DNA from: Methylocella sp.
GTDB lineage: Bacteria; Pseudomonadota; Alphaproteobacteria; Rhizobiales; Beijerinckiaceae
DNA length: 64,000 nt
Direction of reading: 5' to 3'
Assembly (NCBI GenBank): GCA_037200525.1
Contig: JBBCGG010000001.1
Span: 1,592,501 to 1,656,500 of the forward strand
The translations under genes were made by a program, and so were the position numbers. The notes beneath the pieces were generated by a model. That model saw only the letters and a list, made by a program, of their open reading frames with translations. It was not told the DNA's origin and did not search any database. Shown here in pieces: positions 42,225-51,036 of the stretch. Position 1 is the first letter of the stretch. Each line of letters opens with the position of its first letter.

Positions 42225-42551
42225 ACCGTTTCGGGCGAACAAGGACCACTCATCATCCACGCGCGCGATGGGACATCATGGCGCAGACTGGTTGTCGTCC
42301 AGCCCAGCCTCGCGGGCGGCTTCCTTGGCATCGTCGGATAAGGAGGCAACTTTTTCCGCGCGCCTAACTTCAGTGCGCTCTACATCGATTTCTCGAGCGG
42401 CGGCGCTAATGCCGCCTTCTGGTTCATCAACGCGCCCGTTTTTCTCGGGGTGTTCTTCGCGCTTGGTCTCGTCTTGACTGCGATTGACCGGGCGCTGCGC
42501 AAATGGCGAAGCCGCCGTCGGAATGAGGTTGGCGGAGCCTCTGCGGCCTAA
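42225..42551 (+). pseudogene. Possible degraded membrane protein
   Basis: A plus-strand frame reads TVSGEQGPLIIHARDGTSW...PSLAGGFLGIVG, then a stop, then GGNFFRAPNFSALYIDFSSGG followed by a membrane segment (FWFINAPVFLGVFFALGLVL) and a basic tail RALRKWRSRRRN. The C-terminal section looks like a genuine membrane protein, the stop may be a nonsense mutation, and no start was found. Identity unknown. Confidence 0.4.
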
Positions 42552-42636
42552 AAGAATTCGATATTCAATCGTTAAGCGTTTTACGCTTGCGGGCGCGGCG
42601 ACTTCACGGAGTTCGCGACGACGCAATGGAAAATCA

Positions 42637-42870
42637 TCAAGGATGAGCTTTGCGCTGGAATCGACCACCCCGCTCGTCGGCCTTTTGTCCTGTTCCCACG
42701 ATCCTCAGCTTTTCGTTCGGCAGCGGCCGTTGAAGGGGAGCAGCTTCATCGACAGATCCGCCTAGCCAAGTGTCCCATTTCTCGGGCGTCGTGAGCAGCA
42801 CCGGGATAGCCTTGGCATGGATCGGGCGCACCACGTCGCTCAACTGTGTCGTCAGAAAGGAGAACAGCCG
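42637..42870 (-). pseudogene. SRAP (YedK/HMCES) C-terminal fragment 2
   Basis: Reads RRLFSFLTTQLSDVVRPIHAKAIPVLLTTPEKWDTWLGGSVDEAAPLQRPLPNEKLRIV, the C-terminal third of an SRAP protein. The sequence before it is unrelated. Its N-terminal half is probably the fragment at 44617-44804, separated by about 1.7 kb. Confidence 0.78.
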
Positions 42871-43022
42871 ACGCTCGCCCGTCTCGCCTTCCGCTGGCTT
42901 GGGCCCTGAACATCTTCGTCGAATATTTGGAGAGCCAGGGCGCTCCTCGTAGGTCGATAAGACTTCGGGTTGAAAAAATCCCGGCACTGAGTCGGCATTT
43001 GGCAGAGATGGTGAGATCTCCA

Positions 43023-43313
43023 TCAGGAGTGTGGGAGGCCAAAGTGCAAAATTAGAAACGCACCACCCAGGATCCCGAATACGAGGGTAATTAACTGCCA
43101 AGTTGTGGGCAGGGTTTCTATTCGGCCACGGACCGTAGACATGTCGACCCGCATCGCTTTGAGATCATCCTTGATCTCCCGAAAATCTTGCTCAAGCCTG
43201 GCGACGTGTGCTTCCTTACCTTCAGATGTGCCACCGCCGCCAATCGATTTTAAAGCGTTACTTCTTGTTCGGTCGACCTCCCTCTTGAAGTCGACGATCT
43301 TGTCGTTGCTCAT
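43023..43313 (-). CDS. Coiled-coil protein with C-terminal membrane segment (XhlA-like)
   Basis: A 96-residue protein: coiled coil around GKEAHVARLEQDFREIKDDLKAMRVDMSTVRGRIETL, then a membrane helix WQLITLVFGILGGAFLILHFG. This is the layout of XhlA-type phage lysis accessory proteins, so it may be a separate phage remnant outside the main prophage. Confidence 0.6.
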   Translation of the reverse strand: MSNDKIVDFKREVDRTRSNALKSIGGGGTSEGKEAHVARLEQDFREIKDDLKAMRVDMSTVRGRIETLPTTWQLITLVFGILGGAFLILHFGLPHS

Positions 43314-43468
43314 CAGTTTTCTCGCAGCTCTCGAAGGTTTCTTCTAATGCGCTTCCCATCCCCATCTGAAGCGCCAGCGGCTCCTTCGATGCAGACATGT
43401 TGCGGTTCATCGACGAAATAGTCACGATAGCGCCATAAGCCTTTATCATCGCTCGCGAAAAGCGGGGC

Positions 43469-43711
43469 TTAGCTCGCAACGCTACGCAGCGTTTCAGTCT
43501 CAACGCCCATAGTTTCGAGTAAGTCCATCTCTTGCAACGCGCGGTCGACCGGCGTGAGGCTTTTGCAAACCGATCGTACTGGCTTCGTTGAGAGCGAATT
43601 CAACCAGAATAGCGACACGTAATTGCCGCTTTCGGACACTCCGACGTCCTGAAACCAAACGACCACGGCTTCGCCCTTGTAGGTCTTCCCTTCGAATTTT
43701 TGAAACACCAT
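43469..43711 (-). CDS. Small hypothetical protein
   Basis: An 80-residue protein (MVFQKFEGKTYKGEAVVVWFQDVGVSESGNYVSLFWLNSL...) with GAAGG upstream. Beta-rich start, then a helical tail. No family recognised. Confidence 0.45.
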   Translation of the reverse strand: MVFQKFEGKTYKGEAVVVWFQDVGVSESGNYVSLFWLNSLSTKPVRSVCKSLTPVDRALQEMDLLETMGVETETLRSVAS

Positions 43712-43947
43712 TAACCTTCGTGCTTGCTACTCAATGTTGTCCAGCTTAGCAACCAGGTTACGGTGCCCGCGTTACACGACGATTTCACTTTCCATAGAAG
43801 AAGTTACCCGTGGTAACACTGCGGCCGTGTGAAACTCCCTGCGGCAGTCCGGAATGCAGTCTCCCGCGGCCTGTGGTCTTGGTGGCGCTACACGTGGACA
43901 CGGCACCAGTCGGCCGAACATCTCAACTGAATAGCTAAGCTCAGAGG

Positions 43948-44568
43948 CTATTCTCGACGCATTAATCTCTTTTTGGAAAACTCTAAGTACAAGATTATCC
44001 GATCCTGATAGGAGGCATTTACCGCAAAGTGGTCAAGAGATCCATCAAAGATATAACCGCTTCCGTTCAAATGGTGCCGAAATTCTCCAGCGACGTTCAG
44101 GTATGCGAAATTACGGTCATCAGGTGCTTGTAATGTCACATGCATTTGTAGCAACCCCTTTACCGGCAGTTCCGGATGCGTGTGCGTCATCAGAAATGAA
44201 CCTGCCGCAAGCCGAGAAAGAGCGGCGACATGAAGCCCTTTTATACCCTGCAACAGAGCCACCGTTTTCGGCAAAGCAGCGCTCGCAAACGGCATGGCAA
44301 GGTCGTCGATTACCAAACCGTATTGCACCCAATCGGTATTGCCCTGAGGCCGTCCCCAGCCCTTTATCCAGCCGTACTTCTCACCTGCCTGAGTTCGCTG
44401 AAGAATTTCATCACGAACCTGATGGTGAGTTTTTTTGTTGCGGTCGATATCCATTACCGGCGCTTGAAGATTGGCAAGCTCGTCACGCATCACGAGCCAA
44501 TCCGAAGCCAGCGCTTTTAGTGTGGGAAAATCGCTAAGCTCAAAAAAAGCCTGTTTAAAGTCACCCAT
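43948..44568 (-). CDS. Aspartyl/asparaginyl beta-hydroxylase-like protein
   Basis: A 206-residue putative 2-oxoglutarate/Fe(II) dioxygenase. The jelly-roll part carries HTHPELPVKGLLQMHVTL, then VAGEFRHHLNGSGYIFDGSLDHFAVNASYQDRIILYLEF, matching the His...His metal-ligand layout and the GE...FDxSxxHxxxN block of the family. The Arg that usually binds 2-oxoglutarate (RxH) is Gln-Met-His here. Related bacterial enzymes hydroxylate lipids, antibiotics or peptides; the substrate is unknown. Confidence 0.75.
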   Translation of the reverse strand: MGDFKQAFFELSDFPTLKALASDWLVMRDELANLQAPVMDIDRNKKTHHQVRDEILQRTQAGEKYGWIKGWGRPQGNTDWVQYGLVIDDLAMPFASAALPKTVALLQGIKGLHVAALSRLAAGSFLMTHTHPELPVKGLLQMHVTLQAPDDRNFAYLNVAGEFRHHLNGSGYIFDGSLDHFAVNASYQDRIILYLEFSKKRLMRRE

Positions 44569-44616
44569 AAGATCTACCCCTCAAGTTCTTTGTATTAGTC
44601 AGCCAAATAAGCGTCC

Positions 44617-44804
44617 TAAGCGAGGTGCCCCAGCGCATCAGGGGCAGTTCGCGCTCGCCGTCGGGGTGCCTTGCGAACGATCGGTGCCATAGCGTCAGGG
44701 AATATGGGCGGCAGCAGCGGCAGGTTGCCCGCCAGGTCGCGCCGGATCCTGAATAGCTGGCGGATTGCGTCCTGGTTGCGGGTCATTGAATAGAGGTTGC
44801 ACAG
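44617..44804 (-). pseudogene. SRAP (YedK/HMCES) N-terminal fragment
   Basis: The minus strand reads CNLYSMTRNQDAIRQLFRIRRDLAGNLPLLPPIFPDAMAPIVR, the N-terminal block of SRAP with the catalytic Cys. The next part DGERELPLMRWGTSL is in another frame, so there is a frameshift; the first codon is CTG instead of ATG (CTGTGC). The C-terminal third matches fragments at 42637 and 40642. Confidence 0.75.
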
Positions 44805-44807
44805 GAG

Positions 44808-45689
44808 CTATTTGAATTTTTCGGGCAGCGTCAAACACTGCTTGACCTCCAGAGCAAACACGTAACCGAACCCATGATGTGTCTGAATGATCCGCCGAGC
44901 GTCCGAGTCGGCCTCCAACTTGCGCCTCAGGCGCAGGATCTGCACATCGATGCTTCGATCGGAGATGTCCTCATGCCGGCCTGTGGTTTGCATAAGATAC
45001 TCGCGAGAGAGCGTTCGCCGAGGCGCTTCGAGGAACGCAATCAGGAGCGCGCGCTCGTTCTTCGTCAGAGTGACCGCGGTTCCACTGGAGTTAGTCAGAA
45101 GACCATAGCGTCGATTGAACTGCCAACCACCGAATGTGTAAACGCTCAGCTCCAAATCTTGCCGAGGCGCAACGCCCTTGGTTTCCCGTCGCCGCAGCAC
45201 AGCCGTGATGCGCGCTAGAAGTTCACGAAGACTGAATGGCTTGGTGAGATAGTCATCAGCGCCGAGTTCCAAGCCAATTATCCGATCAGCTTCATCACAT
45301 CGATAGCCGGTTACGATGATCACTGGGATGTCGGAGCGCGCCCGGATCTCTCGCAGCAGGTCAAGACCATTCTCTTGACCGAGCCGGAGATCGAGGACCA
45401 CGAGGCTAACCTCGTCTCCCGTGAAGTGACGATCGAAGTCTCCTCGTCCCGCCGCCCAAACAGCACGCATGCCGTACTGTTCAAGATAGCTGATGACCAT
45501 GTTCCGCATCGCGCAATCGTCGTCAACGACGAGGACGCAGGCCGGCTGGCCACTTTTGTGTGCGCGACCAACCTCTAAGACCTCGACGCCCGGGTGCCAA
45601 CGTTCGTGGATGATGCCCTGGTCAATGACCAGCTTTTCGGCAAGCGATCCGAGTAGGCTCCCCGCCGCGTCTTGAATCCGCTGTTTCAA
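44808..45689 (-). CDS. OmpR/PhoB-type response regulator
   Basis: A 293-residue two-component regulator. Receiver (about 50-165): VLVVDDDCAMRNMVISYLEQYG, phospho-acceptor Asp in SLVVLDLRLGQENGLDLL, Thr in VIIVTGYRCDEAD and Lys in GADDYLTKPFSLRELLARI. The winged-helix DNA-binding domain (about 190-280) includes LTKNERALLIAFLEAPRRTLSREYLMQTT and SDRSIDVQILRLRRKLEADSDARRIIQTHHGFGYVFA. The first 45 residues are extra and the TTG start at 45689 is uncertain. No kinase is adjacent. It begins 1 base after the GMC oxidoreductase stop, suggesting co-transcription. Confidence 0.9.
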   Translation of the reverse strand: MKQRIQDAAGSLLGSLAEKLVIDQGIIHERWHPGVEVLEVGRAHKSGQPACVLVVDDDCAMRNMVISYLEQYGMRAVWAAGRGDFDRHFTGDEVSLVVLDLRLGQENGLDLLREIRARSDIPVIIVTGYRCDEADRIIGLELGADDYLTKPFSLRELLARITAVLRRRETKGVAPRQDLELSVYTFGGWQFNRRYGLLTNSSGTAVTLTKNERALLIAFLEAPRRTLSREYLMQTTGRHEDISDRSIDVQILRLRRKLEADSDARRIIQTHHGFGYVFALEVKQCLTLPEKFK

Positions 45690-45690
45690 G

Positions 45691-47322
45691 TCATATCCGA
45701 TGCGTGGCCTTCAGCATCTCTGCCGCACGCTCGCCGATCACGACACACGGGGCCATTGTATTGCCTGTCGTCACTCGTGGCATGATGGATCCGTCAGCAA
45801 TGCGAATATTCTCCATCCCGTAAACCTTAAGCTTGTTGTCTACCACAGACATAGAATCCCGCCCCATCTTAGCCGTACAAGTTTGGTGCCAATAAGTGAG
45901 AAGCGAATCTCGAACCAGATTTTCGAGATCTGGTCCTTTCAAGTCACCAGGAATCACCTCGCGCTTCACGAAAGAGCGGAGCGCAGAGGAATGAGCTACT
46001 TCCCGACAGAGCTCGATGCTCCTCAGAAAAACCTTCAGATCGTCTGGATCTCCGAGGAAGTTAGCGTCAATCTCCATCGCATCGAGCGGATTTGGTCCCG
46101 TAAGATGGAGCTGTCCTCGGCTTTTCGGCCTTACGAGACCTGGAACGAACGTCCATGCATTCTCAGGAGGATTAAACTTCGCTGTTCCGGGGCTTATATA
46201 CGCACCTGCAAGATGCACACACTGCATGTCCGGAGCATCGAGTGCGGGGTCGCTCTTCCACAAAAGACATGAATTTCCGCCCGGAGCGGCATCGCCGGGT
46301 TCGTGCTCCCACACACAACCGAACAGTAGAAGGTGATCTTGGAAGTTTTTCCCGACTCCAGGAAGGTGCTGCATCACAGGTATTCCAAGCCGCCGCAATT
46401 CATCTTCATGTCCAATACCAGACTGCATTAACACCTTCGGAGTATTGATTGCACCCAACGATAGGATAACCTCAAACCCAGCAGAGATACGATGGACCTT
46501 GCCATCGTAGGCGATCTCGACACCGGACACCCGCTTTCCCTCAAACACTAGGCGCGTAACCATGGCTTGTGTGAGCACCGTCAGATTCGGCCGATCCATG
46601 TAGGGGAAGGTGTATGATCGGAATATGGAGAGCCTTCGTCCATCACGCTGTCGCAACTCAACTTGGGACCATCCTCCATCGCCCTCCATCATGCGGCCGT
46701 TGAGGTTTTCGAATGTAGAAATACCGAGCGAACGCGCGCCCTCAGACACCGCAAGGGAAAGAGGGGTCGTACGAGTGGGCTCCACATATAGAGGTCCCCC
46801 GGCTCCTCGGTATTTCGGATCCGGCGTCCCCTGCCAGTCTTCGATGTGACGATAGATTTCTAGGACAGAGTCATAGTTCCACGCCTCGTCACCGGCCTCA
46901 GCGGCAAAAAAATCCCAGTCACTTTTATGTCCACGCACCCAATACATGACGTTGATGCTGGATCCGCCGCCCAGGACCTTGCCCATGGCCATTGGAAGAA
47001 TGCGATTGTTCAGGTTGGAGTTTGGCCGAGTTCGAAAACCCCAGTCGCGTTCGCTCCCCAGATTTGACCGCCATCGGTTCGCTTCCATTACGTCAGGCAC
47101 GTCGTCGGAGCCTCCAGCCTCGATCAACAAAACGCTGACCTCAGGATTCTCGGCCAATCGTCGCGCCACGACTGAACCTGAAGAGCCGGAACCACAAACA
47201 ACGAAATCGTACCTGGGTTTCAGATTGTCCGCGAGTTTTTTCTGATTGATACGCACCCGCTGCGTAAATTCGGGTGTTTCGACATTTTGTGTGTAGAGGG
47301 TCATATAAATGCCAATTTCCAT
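45691..47322 (-). CDS. GMC-family FAD oxidoreductase
   Basis: A 543-residue flavoprotein of the choline dehydrogenase/glucose oxidase type. The N-terminus has the FAD Rossmann motif YDFVVCGSGSSGSVVARRL and VLLIEAGGSDD, the GMC signature MGKVLGGGSSINVMYWVRGH, and AINTPKVLMQSGIG. The C-terminus has the active-site His in YWHQTCTAKMG and the closing ADGSIMPRVTTGNTMAPCVVIGERAAEML. It oxidises an alcohol or polyol; substrate not predictable. ATG 47304 is an alternative start. Shares an operon with the response regulator. Confidence 0.9.
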   Translation of the reverse strand: MEIGIYMTLYTQNVETPEFTQRVRINQKKLADNLKPRYDFVVCGSGSSGSVVARRLAENPEVSVLLIEAGGSDDVPDVMEANRWRSNLGSERDWGFRTRPNSNLNNRILPMAMGKVLGGGSSINVMYWVRGHKSDWDFFAAEAGDEAWNYDSVLEIYRHIEDWQGTPDPKYRGAGGPLYVEPTRTTPLSLAVSEGARSLGISTFENLNGRMMEGDGGWSQVELRQRDGRRLSIFRSYTFPYMDRPNLTVLTQAMVTRLVFEGKRVSGVEIAYDGKVHRISAGFEVILSLGAINTPKVLMQSGIGHEDELRRLGIPVMQHLPGVGKNFQDHLLLFGCVWEHEPGDAAPGGNSCLLWKSDPALDAPDMQCVHLAGAYISPGTAKFNPPENAWTFVPGLVRPKSRGQLHLTGPNPLDAMEIDANFLGDPDDLKVFLRSIELCREVAHSSALRSFVKREVIPGDLKGPDLENLVRDSLLTYWHQTCTAKMGRDSMSVVDNKLKVYGMENIRIADGSIMPRVTTGNTMAPCVVIGERAAEMLKATHRI

Positions 47323-47866
47323 GTAGCTTTTGCATGAATCGACGCGGTGATAGTATTTCCAACAGATGACGCCGCCGGGCGCTTAATTGCCGTCGACCTT
47401 GTGGATGCGCCTCTAGGGCTGACATCTTCAAACTCCGGGTGACACCGGTTATGAAGCCGAAGTTACCGGAAGATGTCGGCGATATCGTTCATGGCTACGG
47501 TAGTAGCAATCATGATTCTTGCGTGGCATGGCGCGGGCAATGTGATTCAGTCAAAAGGTGCGAGAAACGAGCGCGTAGCGATAGCGCTTTCCTGATGCTC
47601 CTCGGAATGAATAAGAGAGGATTGCGGCCATTGGGAGAGGCTAGCAGAGGTGCGGGGCACGCGTAAAATAACCATTACAATTCAAATAGCCGTAAAGGGC
47701 CCGCACCTTGCTCTAAATCTTTGATTTATTAGGTTTTATGTCACTTCTCTCCTGGGCACCATAACCTTGGTGTTTTCCGTTAATTTTGATTGGTTGAGCG
47801 GCTGTCGCCAGCTAGGCGGCTGCGCCATTTTTCACGTTCATGGCGCGACAGAACTATCCTGAAGAT
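47323..47866. other. Intergenic region, 544 bases
   Basis: Upstream of the GMC gene. One open frame (47439-47666, +) has no ribosome site and no recognisable product. I see no RNA gene or repeat. Confidence 0.55.
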
Positions 47867-48892
47867 TCAGCACTCGGGTTTTGATGGCCGCGCGAGCAGG
47901 GCGGCGATGGCCTCGTCAATGGTGATGCGCTCGGCCAGCACTGCGTCGACGGCGCTGGCGATCGGCATGTCGACGCCTTCCGCATTGGCGAGGTCGACGA
48001 GGACGCCGCAAGTATAAACGCCCTCGGCCAGGCCAATTCTTTGCGTCGCTTCAGCGATCGTCTGGCCGCGCCCCAGCGCGAAGCCAAGCGAGAAATTACG
48101 CGACATCATGGAAGTGCAGGTCAGCACTAGGTCGCCCAGACCTGAAAGGCCCATCAGCGTGGCGGGCTGCGCCCCGAACGCTCGCCCGAAACGGTTGAGT
48201 TCGGCGAAGCCGCGCGCGAGCAGCGCCGCTCCGGCGCTCGCCCCGAGGTCGCGGCCCGCGGCGATGCCATTGGCGATGGCGAGAACGTTTTTCGCCGCGC
48301 CGCCGATTTCGACGCCGCGAACGTCGCTCGATGAATAAACGCGAAACGCGGGCCCAGCCAGCATGGCCCCTAAGGCTGCGGCGAGGTCGGCGTCATGGGC
48401 CGCCAGCGTCACGGCGGTCGGGAGACCGCGCGCCACATCCTGCGCAAAACTTGGGCCGGACAGAATCGCCGGCGTATTGTCCGGCAAAACCTCGGCGACG
48501 ACGTCGCAAAGAAATAAGCCGGTCCCATGTTCGATCCCCTTGGCGCAGACGACGATCGGCGGCCCGCCGGGCAGCGTTGGCGCAAGCAATTGAAGGGTAG
48601 ACCGCAACGCCTGCGCGGGAACCGCGGCGAAAATCACGTCGGCGACGCATGTTTCCACCAAGTCGGCGGTGGCGCGGACATTTGACAGCAGCGGCACGCC
48701 CGGCAGCTTGCGCGCGTTGACGCCGGTCGCAGCCATCTCGGCGACGTGATCCGCGTCGCGCGCCCACAGCGTCACTTCGGCGTCAGCCTCCGCCGTCGCC
48801 TCGCCGCCGCCGCGCGCCGCGAGGTTGGCGAGCGCCGTGCCCCAAGCCCCCGCGCCGAGTACTGCGATCTTGCGGCTGCGCTCCATAGCCAT
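47867..48892 (-). CDS. gpsA: Glycerol-3-phosphate dehydrogenase (NAD(P)+)
   Basis: A 341-residue enzyme reducing dihydroxyacetone phosphate to sn-glycerol 3-phosphate for phospholipid synthesis. The N-terminal Rossmann GAGAWGTALANLAARG is followed by ILSGPSFAQDVARGLPTAVTLA, GGAAKNVLAIANGIAAG with the catalytic Lys, and TLMGLSGLGDLVLTCTSMMSRNFSLG. A short Gly/Glu/Ala insertion (GGGEATAEADAE) is seen after the Rossmann loop. ATG 48892 begins the conserved region. Divergent from ybgC. Confidence 0.93.
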   Translation of the reverse strand: MAMERSRKIAVLGAGAWGTALANLAARGGGEATAEADAEVTLWARDADHVAEMAATGVNARKLPGVPLLSNVRATADLVETCVADVIFAAVPAQALRSTLQLLAPTLPGGPPIVVCAKGIEHGTGLFLCDVVAEVLPDNTPAILSGPSFAQDVARGLPTAVTLAAHDADLAAALGAMLAGPAFRVYSSSDVRGVEIGGAAKNVLAIANGIAAGRDLGASAGAALLARGFAELNRFGRAFGAQPATLMGLSGLGDLVLTCTSMMSRNFSLGFALGRGQTIAEATQRIGLAEGVYTCGVLVDLANAEGVDMPIASAVDAVLAERITIDEAIAALLARPSKPEC

Positions 48893-49096
48893 AGAGATTC
48901 CTTCCTTACAAGGGATCATTCATATTGGCGCCGGGACGCTGAGCGCCATCGAGCCTGCCGATTGTGACAGGAGATAGGCTCAGCTTGGCGAGAGGAGATA
49001 TTTTTCTCGCCCCGACAGACCAGCGCGGAGCTTGAGCGAGTGCGCACAAAAAAGCTAAGGATTTCGACGCGCCCAAAACTCCAGCCCATCAGGCCC

Positions 49097-49549
49097 ATGC
49101 CACCTAATTTTGAGCCGCCGGCGAGCGCGGCTTCGGCCCCGCACCGATTCGGCGTCCGCGTCTACTACGAGGACACGGATTTTTCCGGCGTCGTTTACCA
49201 CGCTTCCTATCTGCGTTTCCTCGAGCGCGGACGCACCGAATTTTTGCGCGCGCTCGGGATCGAGCATCGAGCTGTTTTTGCGGGAGACGGCGGCGGCTTT
49301 AATTTCGCGGTGCGCGCCATGACCATAGATTTTCGCAGAGCCGCGCTGATGGATGACCGTCTTTTGGTAGAGACGCAAATTGAAGCTCTTGGCGGCGCCT
49401 CGATCGAAATGGCGCAGGCGATTCTCCGCGAGAAAGAGATTCTGGTTACGGCGAAAGTCAGAATAGCCGTGATCGCGGGAGGCAAGGCGATCCGAATTCC
49501 GGAAGAAGTTCTGGTCAAGCTCAAGTCAAATCCCGTCAATTCGCCGTAA
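49097..49549 (+). CDS. ybgC: YbgC-type acyl-CoA thioesterase of the Tol-Pal cluster
   Basis: A 150-residue hot-dog fold thioesterase. The signature YYEDTDFSGVVYHASYLRFLERGRTEFLRALGI contains the catalytic Asp, and RRAALMDDRLLVETQIEALGGASIEMAQAI follows. It is the first gene of the tol operon, where it likely affects phospholipid metabolism at the envelope. ATG 49097 lies closest to the domain; an upstream in-frame ATG at 49040 adds 19 residues. Confidence 0.9.
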   Translation: MPPNFEPPASAASAPHRFGVRVYYEDTDFSGVVYHASYLRFLERGRTEFLRALGIEHRAVFAGDGGGFNFAVRAMTIDFRRAALMDDRLLVETQIEALGGASIEMAQAILREKEILVTAKVRIAVIAGGKAIRIPEEVLVKLKSNPVNSP

Positions 49550-49692
49550 CGGGATATTAACTCCGATTGAGGTTAAACTTCCGGCATTGTAAAGCCGCAG
49601 AAATGACCGATTTCCCCGCCAAAACAGAATTGGCGTGCAGTGCGTGAGGCGGCCGCCATTTTAGAACCCGCCAGCCGACGAGGACGAACACA

Positions 49693-50439
49693 ATGAATCC
49701 TGCCGACATTGCGGCTACAGGCGTCGCAGCTTCCGGTTTGGCCGCTTCTGGCTCCGAAGTCTCCCTTTTGGCGATGTTTTGGTCCGCGCATATCGTGGTC
49801 AAGATCGTCATGATCGGCCTGCTCTCCGCGTCGGTCTGGTGCTGGGCGATCATCATCAACAAAGCCATTCTTCTTCGCCGGACGCAGCGCGCCATGGCGC
49901 AATTCGAGGAAGTGTTCTGGTCGGGCGCCTCCCTTGATGAGCTTTTTGCGACCTTATCGTCGCGGCCGACGACCGGAATGGCGAGCGTTTTTGTCGCGGG
50001 AATGCGCGAATGGCGGCGTTCCGTGCAAGGCGCCGCCTCGTCCTTCATGGGCTTGCCGGCTCGAATCGAGAAAGCGCTTGATGTGTCCATCTCGCGCGAG
50101 ATCGAAAAGCTCGAATCCAATCTCCTGGTGCTGGCGACCGTCGCGTCAGCCAGTCCGTTCATCGGCCTGTTCGGAACGGTCTGGGGCATTATGTCGTCGT
50201 TTCGCTCGATCGCGGCGTCGCGCAACACTTCCCTCGCGGTAGTCGCCCCGGGCATAGCCGAAGCGCTTTTCGCCACCGCGATCGGACTTTTCGCCGCAAT
50301 TCCGGCGCTGATCGCCTATAACAAACTGCAGGGCGACGTCGCCAAGAAACAGGCGCAGCTCGAAGGGTTCGCGGACGAATTTTCGTCGATCTTGTCGCGT
50401 CAAATCGATCAGCGCGCGGCGCATGATCAAGCAGCTTAA
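49693..50439 (+). CDS. tolQ: Tol-Pal system inner-membrane protein TolQ
   Basis: A 248-residue ExbB/TolQ/MotA-type proton-channel protein. It has three membrane helices: one near residues 38-60 (IVVKIVMIGLLSASVWCWAIIIN), one in ATVASASPFIGLFGTVWGIM and one in IAEALFATAIGLFAAIPALIAYN. With TolR it converts the proton gradient into movement of TolA for outer-membrane invagination. It is preceded by a 140-base gap after ybgC. Confidence 0.95.
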   Translation: MNPADIAATGVAASGLAASGSEVSLLAMFWSAHIVVKIVMIGLLSASVWCWAIIINKAILLRRTQRAMAQFEEVFWSGASLDELFATLSSRPTTGMASVFVAGMREWRRSVQGAASSFMGLPARIEKALDVSISREIEKLESNLLVLATVASASPFIGLFGTVWGIMSSFRSIAASRNTSLAVVAPGIAEALFATAIGLFAAIPALIAYNKLQGDVAKKQAQLEGFADEFSSILSRQIDQRAAHDQAA

Positions 50440-50448
50440 AGCATGATC

Positions 50449-50471
50449 CCGAAAAGTTGCGGACTTTTCGG
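50449..50471. repeat. Hairpin in the tolQ-tolR gap
   Basis: ccgaaaagt and acttttcgg (50449-50457 / 50463-50471) form a 9-bp stem with a 5-base loop. The gcatgatcccgaaaa context is that of a family of short intergenic repeats in Hyphomicrobiales. It lies between tolQ and tolR. Confidence 0.6.
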
Positions 50472-50583
50472 AGACGGTGAGCGCCAGCGATTTGAAGCAT
50501 TAAGGCTCTACGGCGCTGGCGCTGCGGGTTTATCGCATTTTGGCTGAAAACGCCTTTTGCGGCTGGCGCGGGAGATAGCGAAT

Positions 50584-51030
50584 ATGGGGATGTCTGCGAT
50601 TTCAGCGCGCGGAGGCGGACGCCGGGGACGGCGCGCGCGGCGCTATAGCGCGATGGCCGAGATCAATATGACGCCGTTTATCGACGTCATGCTGGTTCTT
50701 TTGATTATTTTCATGGTTGCGGCGCCATTGCTCGCCACGGGCGTGCCTATCGACTTGCCGCAGACCAAATCGGCGGCGTTGAACGTCGATCAGAAGCCGC
50801 TCTCGGTCGCTGTGGACGACAAGGGCGACGTTTACGTCATGGACGCGCCGGTGGCCATGAATCAGCTGGCCGATAAATTGAAGGACGTCGCCAAATCGGG
50901 ATTTGACGAGCGGATTTATGTGCGCGGCGCCAATCAGGTGAATTACGGCAAGATCGCCGAGGTGATGTCGATCATCACCACCGCCGGCTATAAGAAAGTC
51001 GCGCTGGTCACCGATCCGAACAAGAACTAA
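50584..51030 (+). CDS. tolR: Tol-Pal system protein TolR
   Basis: A 148-residue ExbD/TolR protein. The N-terminal membrane segment contains the key Asp in MAEINMTPFIDVMLVLLIIFMVAAPLL, and the periplasmic domain has VYVRGANQVNYGKIAEVMSIITTAGYKKVALVTD. A basic Gly/Arg tail precedes the membrane segment. ATG 50584 starts MGMSAISARGGG. Confidence 0.95.
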   Translation: MGMSAISARGGGRRGRRARRYSAMAEINMTPFIDVMLVLLIIFMVAAPLLATGVPIDLPQTKSAALNVDQKPLSVAVDDKGDVYVMDAPVAMNQLADKLKDVAKSGFDERIYVRGANQVNYGKIAEVMSIITTAGYKKVALVTDPNKN

Positions 51031-51036
51031 ACGGCA

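Noticed and set aside
42276-42668. 130-residue minus-strand frame
   Set aside because: Lies opposite a membrane-protein remnant on the plus strand; charged composition looks like an antisense shadow.
47439-47666. 75-residue plus-strand frame upstream of the GMC gene
   Set aside because: No ribosome site, no domain, atypical composition.
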